Shown: positions 52,017 to 58,376 of the stretch, one piece after another
Numbering within the stretch: the first letter of the stretch is position 1
Layout: each line of letters opens with the position of its first letter
NCBI GenBank assembly: GCA_947259585.1
Contig: CAMYMV010000006.1
Location: 139,068-197,443, forward strand
Direction: 5' to 3'
Length of the DNA: 58,376 nt
Source of the DNA: an uncultured Gemmatimonadales bacterium
GTDB taxonomy: Bacteria; Gemmatimonadota; Gemmatimonadetes; Palauibacterales; Palauibacteraceae
Translations under genes and position numbers: made by a program
The notes under the pieces: model-generated
What the model was told of the DNA's origin: nothing
Database searches by the model: none
What the model saw: the letters and a program-made list of their open reading frames with translations, nothing else

Positions 52017-52883
52017 TCACGACTCTTCTACATGACCGAGCTCGCGACCGCAGCTCTTGCAGAATTCGGCGTCGGGGTCGTGGCGGCGCTGGCCACACCC
52101 CGCGCACGTGCGCAGGGCCGCCTTCGACCGCGAGGCCGCCGACCGCGAGGCCGCCGCCATCTCCACCGTCACGATACCCGTCGGAACCGCGATCATGCCG
52201 TATCCGAGAATCATGATCAGGGACGCGAGCATCTGCCCGAAGGGCGTCTGCGGCGCGATATCTCCGTATCCGACGGTGGTGAGGGTCACGATGGCCCAGT
52301 AGACGCTCCGCGGTATGCTCGTGAAGCCGGCCTCGGCGCCCTCCACGACGTAAAGCACGGACCCGACCACGACGACCACCGTCACGACCGTGATGAGAAA
52401 GACGGCGATCTTGTGCCGACTGGCCTTCAGGGCGTCCATGATCACGCGCTCGCCACCCACGAACTGGGCCAGCTTCAGCACGCGGAACACGCGCAGGATC
52501 CGGAGGATGCGGATCGATATCAGATACCGGCCGCCGGGGAAGAAGAGCGCCAGGTAAGAAGGCAACACCGCCAGGAGATCGATCACGCCGTAGAAGCTGG
52601 TGGCGTATCTCCGGGCGCTGGGAGCCGAGTAGAGTCGGAGCAGGTACTCGATCGTGAAGATGATCGTAAAGAGCCACTCGGCCAGGCGGAGGGCCGGCCC
52701 GTGGCGGAGGGCGTACCTCTCCACGCTGTCCAGCATGACGACGACGACGCTGGTGAGGATCGCGAGTATCAGGACGACGTCGAACGCCTTGCCGGCGGGC
52801 GTATCGTGGCCGAAGATCACCCGCCTCAGCCAGAGGCGCCATTCGCCGCCGTCCCGGGGGCCGGGTCCGGAATCGTCACTCAT
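52017..52883 (-). CDS. Voltage-gated potassium channel with C-terminal zinc ribbon
   Basis: A 288-residue Kv-type channel. ATG 52883 follows GGAGGAGG. S1-S3 are hydrophobic segments within residues about 33-112. S4 carries regularly spaced arginines (ISIRILRILRVFRVLKL, about 122-138). The pore helix and filter read YWAIVTLTTVGYGDIAP with TVGYGD at 203-208, and S6 follows. The tail (about 241-288) has two Cys pairs (Cys260, Cys263, Cys275, Cys278) forming a zinc ribbon, CAGCGQRRH then EFCKSCGREL. It conducts K+ in response to membrane voltage. The ribbon may mediate tetramer assembly or redox or metal sensing; that part is inference. Confidence 0.92.
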   Translation of the reverse strand: MSDDSGPGPRDGGEWRLWLRRVIFGHDTPAGKAFDVVLILAILTSVVVVMLDSVERYALRHGPALRLAEWLFTIIFTIEYLLRLYSAPSARRYATSFYGVIDLLAVLPSYLALFFPGGRYLISIRILRILRVFRVLKLAQFVGGERVIMDALKASRHKIAVFLITVVTVVVVVGSVLYVVEGAEAGFTSIPRSVYWAIVTLTTVGYGDIAPQTPFGQMLASLIMILGYGMIAVPTGIVTVEMAAASRSAASRSKAALRTCAGCGQRRHDPDAEFCKSCGRELGHVEES

Positions 52884-53089
52884 CGTCCGGCCTCCTCCGT
52901 CCTCCTCTCCTTCCGGTCCATTGCCTGGATGCGGATCGGCCCTCCCGGGCACTCGGGCCGGAGAGGGCCGTCGGGTGGGCACGGCCGATTCAACGGCTAC
53001 GCCACCTCTTCGTGCTCGCCCTGATCTCGCTGGCTGATGGCCGGCTATCCGATCGCGCTGACTGTTGGCCGGCTACTCGGTCGCGCCGC

Positions 53090-53374
53090 CTACGTGCGAA
53101 CCCGCAGCCGCTTGGCGCCTCGCTCCACCGAGTCGACCAGACGCTCACTGGAGCGCTCGGCGGCCCGACGCGCGTCGTCGGCCAGCCGCTTCGCGTCATC
53201 GGCGACGGTCTGCAGCGTGTCACCGGCCGCGTCGGTCAGGTCCTCGGCCGAACGGCGGATCCGGCGACGCGTCCGCTTTCCGCTCTCCGGTGCCAGCAAC
53301 AGGGCAGCACCCGCGCCAATCAGCGCTCCCACGAACACCCCCAGTACGAATTCGTCTCCATCGTCGAAAACCAT
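53090..53374 (-). CDS. YtxH-domain protein
   Basis: A 94-residue protein from ATG 53374, directly after AGGAGGTGACT. A glycine-rich membrane segment (FVLGVFVGALIGAGAALLLA) is followed by PESGKRTRRRIRRS, the YtxH/gas-vesicle-like signature, and an Ala/Asp/Arg-rich amphipathic helix. Members are small stress-associated membrane proteins with an unknown mechanism. It stands alone, divergent from the V4R gene. Confidence 0.85.
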   Translation of the reverse strand: MVFDDGDEFVLGVFVGALIGAGAALLLAPESGKRTRRRIRRSAEDLTDAAGDTLQTVADDAKRLADDARRAAERSSERLVDSVERGAKRLRVRT

Positions 53375-53514
53375 AGTCACCTCCTATTGCCCACTCCCGA
53401 GCGGTTCGTTGCCGGGTTGTCGCCTTCTGCGCGCGACCTTGTTGCCGTCCGAAGCGACATCTAGCTTGGCTCGGAGGGCTCCGTCGACTGCCTCAACTTA
53501 CCATCGTGAGCATT

Positions 53515-54036
53515 ATGCCCGATAGCGTGGTTACCCTGCCTTCCGGTGTTCTCGTCGACCTCGCCGATCGGTGCGCGGCCGCCGGCGAGGCTGGCATCGC
53601 TGCGCTCCGTGAGACCGGCCGTGGCCTCGGCCTGAGCATCTATGATGTACTCGTCCCGGACGCGGGCGTGGATGCGCTCGACTCGGCGGAATTCTGGGCG
53701 GCCGTGGGTCAGAAGTTCATCGAGCTCGGCCTCGGCCCGGTTCGCTACGAGCAGGTCGACGAGGGTCTGGCAGCCATATCTCTGGTCGCCTTCCCGGAGG
53801 CCGGCGGTGAGGAGATCGGCGAGCGAAGCACCGCGGGCTGTCACCTCGGAACGGGGCTTCTGGGGGGCCTCCTCAGCCGTGCTGCCGATCAGTCGATCGC
53901 CGTCCTCGAGATCGAGTGCCGGGCCGACGGCTCGCATGGATGCTGGTTCCTGCTCGGAGCTCAGGAGCGTTTGGAGGCGATCCACGAAAGGCTGATTGCC
54001 GGCGAGCCGATCGAGAACGCGATCAAGGGCCACTGA
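53515..54036 (+). CDS. V4R (4-vinyl reductase) domain protein
   Basis: A 173-residue protein from ATG 53515; GTG 53506 is an alternative. The C-terminal half matches the V4R pattern: AGCHLGTGLLGGLLSRAADQ and VLEIECRADGSHGCWFLLGA, with conserved Cys and His residues that can bind metal or a small molecule. An N-terminal helix-rich region includes GIAALRETGRGLGLSIYDVL. V4R domains occur in bacteriochlorophyll synthesis and as sensors of aromatic or hydrocarbon ligands. No photosynthesis gene is nearby, so a sensory or scaffold role is more likely. It overlaps ruvX by CTGA. Confidence 0.75.
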   Translation: MPDSVVTLPSGVLVDLADRCAAAGEAGIAALRETGRGLGLSIYDVLVPDAGVDALDSAEFWAAVGQKFIELGLGPVRYEQVDEGLAAISLVAFPEAGGEEIGERSTAGCHLGTGLLGGLLSRAADQSIAVLEIECRADGSHGCWFLLGAQERLEAIHERLIAGEPIENAIKGH

Positions 54037-54512
54037 GTACACCCGCCGGCCGCCTCCTCGCGGTCGACTACGGCCGTCGCAGGATCGGCGTCGCGGTCTC
54101 CGATCCAACCCGAACGATCGCCTCTCCCCATTCGGCGATCGAGAACCGTGGCGAACCGCTCCAACCTCCCGAACAGCTGTTGGAGCTCGTCCGCGAAGCT
54201 GGGCCGGTCGCGATCGTCGTCGGTATTCCCATCCAGATGGATGGATCCGAGGGCGAGATGGCCGTCGAAGCGCGCGAGTTCGGGAGTCGGCTCGGTGAGG
54301 CGTCCGGCGTTCCGGTCATCGGGTGGGACGAACGACTGACCAGTGTGCGCGCTCGCAGAAGCCTCGCCGAGACCGGTCGACGGGGAAAGCGGAAACGGAA
54401 GGGCGAGGAAGACATGATGGCCGCGGCGCACCTACTCCGGGGCTACATGGACGCCAACCCGAACGCCGGAGGCATGGGCGAGCACGGCAGCGCGGCCGGA
54501 GGCGACCTGTGA
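54033..54512 (+). CDS. ruvX: Putative pre-16S rRNA nuclease / Holliday-junction resolvase family (RuvX/YqgF), CTG start proposed
   Basis: A 159-residue protein. The family begins around RLLAVDYGRRRIGVAVSDP, with catalytic Asp in AVDYG, then VAIVVGIPIQMDGSEGEM and VIGWDERLTSVRAR. The closing GEEDMMAAAHLLRGYM has the last catalytic acidic residue. Only a CTG at 54033 gives the expected short N-terminus (STPAGRLLAVDYG); the next ATG upstream, 53940, would add about 30 residues read in another frame of the V4R gene. CTG overlaps the V4R TGA (CTGA) and follows AAGGG. The enzyme matures 16S rRNA and may act on branched DNA. It overlaps mltG by GTGA. Confidence 0.88.
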   Translation: MSTPAGRLLAVDYGRRRIGVAVSDPTRTIASPHSAIENRGEPLQPPEQLLELVREAGPVAIVVGIPIQMDGSEGEMAVEAREFGSRLGEASGVPVIGWDERLTSVRARRSLAETGRRGKRKRKGEEDMMAAAHLLRGYMDANPNAGGMGEHGSAAGGDL

Positions 54513-55576
54513 GCGCCGCACCTCCTCGTGCCTTCCGCGCTCCCCGGCTGCGAGGGGCCGTGATGGCGGCAGGCCTCGCTCTCACGAGCCTGCTCTCCGC
54601 GTGTGGAGACGGGCCGGAGGCGGGGCCGGAGGAGGGTCTCGCGGATCCCACGGACCCTGTCGAGGTCCGAATCGCGGACGGAGCGACGGCCCGAGGGATC
54701 GCGGACGCGCTCGGCGAGGCGGGGCTGGTGCGCTTCCCGAGAGCCTTCACCCTTTACGCCCGGCTACGGGGTTCGGCGGGATCGCTCAAGGCCGGCCTTT
54801 ACCGATTCCCCGCCGGCGCGAGCTGGGCCGACATGCTCGGCATGCTGGAGCGGGGCGAGGTCGTGACCTTCCCGGTCACCATCCCGGAGGGGTTCAACCT
54901 GCGCGAGATCGCACCACGCGTGGCAGAGATGGCCCGAGTGCCCGCCGACTCCGTGCTGAGGCTCACCCGCGACAGCGCCTTCGTGGCCCGGCTCGGCGTT
55001 CCGGGACCGACGCTGGAGGGATACCTCTTCCCCGACACCTACCACTTCGCCGAGGAGACGCCGCCCGACCGCATCCTGGAGGCGATGGCGGCCCGCTACC
55101 GGGCGTTCTGGGGCCCCGCCGAGCTGGCCCGCCGCGACTCGTTGGGCCTCACCGAGCGCGAGCTCGTCACCCTGGCGAGCATTGTGGAGAAAGAGGCACG
55201 CGTCGGGGAGGAACGCCCCGTCATCGCCGGAGTCTACCTGAACCGGCTCGAGATCGGGATGCTGCTCCAGGCCGACCCGACCGTGCAGTTCGCTCTGGAC
55301 TCGGTGCGGGCCCGTCTGCTCTACCGCGACATCGAGCAGGTCGCCGACAACCCTTACAACACCTACACGCACGCCGGCCTGCCCCCCGGTCCGATCGCGT
55401 CTCCCGGGGAAGCGGCCCTGCGAGCCACGCTCGAGCCGGCCGACGTCTCCTTCCTCTTTTTCGTGGCCCGACCGGATGGCTCCCACGAGTTCACGCGCAC
55501 CGAGCGGGAGCACATCAACGCGAAGAACCGCATCCGCCGGGAGCGTGACGCGGCGGAGCGAGGCGCGGGCGACTAG
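54509..55576 (+). CDS. mltG: Endolytic transglycosylase MltG-like, predicted lipoprotein
   Basis: A 355-residue protein from GTG 54509 (GTGA overlap with ruvX). It has the LysM-like/YceG fold: VEVRIADGATARGIADALGE, VTIPEGFNLREIAPRVAEM, GYLFPDTYHFAEETPPDRIL, the catalytic Glu227 in LVTLASIVEKEARVGEE and YNTYTHAGLPPGPIASPGEA. MltG cleaves nascent glycan strands and sets their length next to PBPs. Most MltG proteins have a transmembrane anchor; here the N-terminus ends in SLLSACGDG, a lipobox-like site, so this copy may be lipid-anchored. PBP1A lies about 4 kb upstream. Confidence 0.94.
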   Translation: MSAAPPRAFRAPRLRGAVMAAGLALTSLLSACGDGPEAGPEEGLADPTDPVEVRIADGATARGIADALGEAGLVRFPRAFTLYARLRGSAGSLKAGLYRFPAGASWADMLGMLERGEVVTFPVTIPEGFNLREIAPRVAEMARVPADSVLRLTRDSAFVARLGVPGPTLEGYLFPDTYHFAEETPPDRILEAMAARYRAFWGPAELARRDSLGLTERELVTLASIVEKEARVGEERPVIAGVYLNRLEIGMLLQADPTVQFALDSVRARLLYRDIEQVADNPYNTYTHAGLPPGPIASPGEAALRATLEPADVSFLFFVARPDGSHEFTRTEREHINAKNRIRRERDAAERGAGD

Positions 55577-55579
55577 GGG

Positions 55580-56293
55580 ATGCCGGGAAGCCGGAAGTCC
55601 GTGACGACCCCGGGCCGTGCCGCAAAGCCTGGCGAGGAGGCGGAGGGCGGGCTGCAGGAACGCCTGCAGCTGATGGTGCTGACCGAGCCGCAGCGCGGCC
55701 GGTCGCTCCGTGACGTCGTCGAGGAATGTCTTGCCGCCGGAGCCACGGCCATCCAGCTGCGCGACAAGGCGGCCTCGAGCCGCGAGCTCTACGAGCAGGG
55801 TGTCGAGCTGATTCCGGCGATCCGCCGGCACGGCGCGTTGTTCGTCGTGAACGACCGCGTCGACGTCGCCGTGGCCCTCGAGGCCGACGCCGTACACCTG
55901 GGTCCGGTGGACATCCCGGTCGCCGCTGCCCGCAGGATCGCTCCCGCCCACCTTCTCATCGGCTATTCCACCGACGACCCGGAGGGTGGCCGGCGGGCTG
56001 CCGCCGGCGGCGCGAGCTATCTGGGTATCGGCGCCGTGTTCGGCACCCGGAGCAAGGAGGGCCTGGCGGACGAGGCGATCGGAACCGGCCGGGTCCGGGA
56101 GGTGATGAAGGCGAGCGGCCTACCGGCCGTCGGCATCGGCGGCGTGACGCCCGAGAACGCCGCCGAGGTCGCAGCCACCGGAGCGGGGGTGGCGGTGCTC
56201 GGCGCGGTGATGCGAGCCGCCGAGCCGGGCGACGTCGTCCGCCGGATACTCCGCCAGATCCTCGAGTCTACGGCAGGTGTGGCGCCGGCCTGA
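55580..56293 (+). CDS. thiE: Thiamine-phosphate synthase
   Basis: A 237-residue TIM-barrel enzyme. It contains LQLMVLTEPQRGRSLRDVVE, AGATAIQLRDKAASSREL, FVVNDRVDVAVALEADAVHL and SYLGIGAVFGTRSKEG, then GLPAVGIGGVTPENAAEVAA. These provide the pyrophosphate- and thiazole-binding sites. It joins the pyrimidine and thiazole moieties into thiamine phosphate. ATG 55580 starts about 20 residues before the barrel (a basic, disordered leader), 3 bases after the mltG stop; a downstream start is possible but lacks a good site. No other thi genes are in the window. Confidence 0.92.
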   Translation: MPGSRKSVTTPGRAAKPGEEAEGGLQERLQLMVLTEPQRGRSLRDVVEECLAAGATAIQLRDKAASSRELYEQGVELIPAIRRHGALFVVNDRVDVAVALEADAVHLGPVDIPVAAARRIAPAHLLIGYSTDDPEGGRRAAAGGASYLGIGAVFGTRSKEGLADEAIGTGRVREVMKASGLPAVGIGGVTPENAAEVAATGAGVAVLGAVMRAAEPGDVVRRILRQILESTAGVAPA

Positions 56294-56313
56294 TCGCTAC
56301 AGCCCCGACGTGA

Positions 56314-56991
56314 TCAGTACGCCTCATACTTGAAGTCCTGGCCGCCGACCGAGGCCTCTGCCATCATGCCGCTCTTGGTCCGAGTGGAGACGACGTCCCC
56401 ATCCTTGTAGTCGGCGCCATCGGCGGCGCCGGCCGTGATCGCCACCGCCGAAACCTGGGCCGCGAGCTCTAGCCCTCCGGACGTGAAGCGCTCCAGGTCC
56501 ACGGGCTCCGCAAGGAAGATGATCTCGCTGTACTCCTGTCCGCCGATCTGTATGCCCACCGTAACCTGGGTCATCGACGCCTTGCCGATGGCCCCCTTGC
56601 CCTTGGCGATTAGCTCGCCGTTACCGTGCGCCCCGCCGATCCCGAGGCCGGCCTTCCCAATGCCAGGAAAGACCACGTAGCCAGCGGCGTTGTCGAAGAA
56701 CTTCGAGAGCCCGGGATCGGCCTCCAAGTAGGCGTCGATCGTCGCCTGGACATCTCGCCGCGGCTGGCGGACCGGCGGCGCCTCCTGCTCCTGCGGCTCT
56801 TCCTGGTCGGCTGCCGCATCATCCGCCGTCGGATCCTCGATCCCGAGCTCGGTGGCCCCCTGTTCAGCCGAGGGGTCCTGCGTGAGCGCCACCTCAGCCG
56901 ACGTCCCTTCGGCCTCGCCCGCCTCCGGGGCGCACGCCGCCACTCCGGTCGTCAGTGCGAGGGCTCCTATCATCATCAGTGCTGCGATCAT
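56314..56991 (-). CDS. SYLF-domain (Ysc84-like) lipid-binding lipoprotein
   Basis: A 225-residue protein. The lipobox is GVAACAPEA, followed by an acidic Gln/Glu/Asp/Ala-rich linker to about residue 75. The SYLF domain follows: DPGLSKFFDNAAGYVVFPGI, GKAGLGIGGAHGNGELIAKG and QVTVGIQIGGQEYSEIIFL, closing AEASVGGQDFKYEAY. SYLF proteins bind phospholipids. With the lipid anchor it should act at the inner face of the outer membrane or in the periplasm. It converges with thiE and lies next to the rRNA genes with its own transcription unit. Confidence 0.9.
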   Translation of the reverse strand: MIAALMMIGALALTTGVAACAPEAGEAEGTSAEVALTQDPSAEQGATELGIEDPTADDAAADQEEPQEQEAPPVRQPRRDVQATIDAYLEADPGLSKFFDNAAGYVVFPGIGKAGLGIGGAHGNGELIAKGKGAIGKASMTQVTVGIQIGGQEYSEIIFLAEPVDLERFTSGGLELAAQVSAVAITAGAADGADYKDGDVVSTRTKSGMMAEASVGGQDFKYEAY

Positions 56992-57097
56992 GGCCCGTCG
57001 ACTCCTGTTTTGTGTCAGCCTGTCTTCAGCGTCAGCCTATATCGGCTGTATCGGCACTCTGCCTAGCCAACGTTACTCGCCCGAACCTGAAATGCCA

Positions 57098-57130
57098 AAG
57101 GCCCGCCCGGACATCGTCCAGACGGGCCTT
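57098..57130 (-). terminator. Terminator after 5S rRNA
   Basis: An 8-bp stem, AAGGCCCG and CGGGCCTT, with a partly paired 17-base loop, starts 11 bases after the 5S 3' end. On the minus strand TTTGGCATTT follows. Fits an rRNA operon terminator. Confidence 0.65.
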
Positions 57131-57140
57131 CAGAGCTCAA

Positions 57141-57255
57141 GCCGGCAGCGACCTACTCTCCCGGGGCTTTACGCCCGAGTACCATCGGCGCTGAGGGGCT
57201 TAACTGCTGGGTTCGGGATGGGACCAGGTGTTTCCCCCTCGCTATAGCCACCGGC
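57141..57255 (-). rRNA. rrf: 5S ribosomal RNA
   Basis: The minus strand begins GCCGGTGGCTATAGCG and contains CCCATCCCGAACCCAGCAGT and GATGGTACTCGGGCG, all conserved 5S regions; the ends GCCGG and CCGGC pair. The length is 115. It follows the 23S gene after about 115 bases with no tRNA between. Confidence 0.93.
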
Positions 57256-57371
57256 AAATCGTGCGTCCGCCGACCGTGGTCGACGGACATCTATCAACAG
57301 GGTGAGCGAATGGACGTCGCGCGCCGGGGCGCGAGACGTGGAGTCACAACCCTTCCATGAAGGAAAGAAGG

Positions 57372-58376
<1,005 letters not shown>

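Noticed and set aside
53940..54032. Upstream ATG start for ruvX
   Set aside because: Adds 31 residues read out of frame through the V4R gene, absent from the usual RuvX length; CTG 54033 fits better.
57256..57371. tRNA gene in the 23S-5S spacer
   Set aside because: No T-loop (GTTCGA) or acceptor pairing on the minus strand.

Overview
This is a GC-rich bacterial chromosome segment with densely packed genes, many overlapping by 1-8 bases. Two complete SusC/SusD outer-membrane pairs, many lipoproteins with clear lipoboxes, carboxypeptidase-regulatory plus TonB-plug proteins and an SYLF-domain lipoprotein indicate a diderm. The mix of SusCD genes with very high GC and a Trm112-like methyltransferase resembles Gemmatimonadota or a relative; this is an inference from gene content, not a phylogenetic placement. 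I see no prophage, insertion sequence, CRISPR array or tRNA gene, so the region looks like stable core chromosome with two accessory outer-membrane loci.

Layout. 1-5.8 kb (minus): small membrane proteins, an isocitrate/isopropylmalate-type dehydrogenase, two exported proteins of unknown function, a glycerophosphodiester phosphodiesterase, a LeuA/homocitrate-synthase-like enzyme and a sugar nucleotidyltransferase. 6-10.4 kb: a DUF1499 protein, a dicarboxylate/glutamate symporter, a lipoprotein and a DUF445 membrane protein. 10.5-16.05 kb (minus): TPR protein, CutA, long-chain acyl-CoA synthetase, TPR protein, methyltransferase-like protein, folE and queD. Upstream of queD lies an unassigned structured RNA of about 180 nt with a pseudoknot and an intrinsic terminator. 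16.4-21.2 kb (plus): a metal-uptake-like operon of a His/Cys-rich exported protein, a porin-like protein, a ZnuA-like binding protein, a ZnuB-like permease and a ZIP transporter, with no ABC ATPase. 21.2-33.7 kb (minus): sufE, thioredoxin-like protein, DUF2891, NhaC antiporter, M19 dipeptidase, 3-methyladenine glycosylase, a NYN/OST-HTH/helix-hairpin-helix protein, an acyl-CoA synthetase homologue lacking its catalytic lysine, aroB, a HExxH lipoprotein and folK.

33.8-48.2 kb is an outer-membrane nutrient-uptake region. Two SusC-SusD operons (minus) flank tyrS, two divergently transcribed 'plug without barrel' proteins and two small lipoproteins. 48.5-56.3 kb holds PBP1A, a thymidine-phosphorylase-type enzyme, a voltage-gated potassium channel with a zinc-ribbon tail, a YtxH protein, and the coupled run V4R protein-ruvX-mltG-thiE. 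The window ends with an SYLF lipoprotein, then 5S rRNA and the 3' part of 23S rRNA, both on the minus strand.

Main points of interest: the pseudoknotted RNA in front of queD-folE; three genes whose only well-placed start codon is CTG, two of them in CTGA stop/start overlaps; the barrel-less TonB-plug pair; the NYN/OST-HTH/HhH fusion; and the Lys-to-Gly change in the acyl-CoA synthetase homologue. Start sites were adjusted by hand using overlaps and Shine-Dalgarno-like sequences, and the alternatives are noted. All family assignments come from motif reading without database searches.
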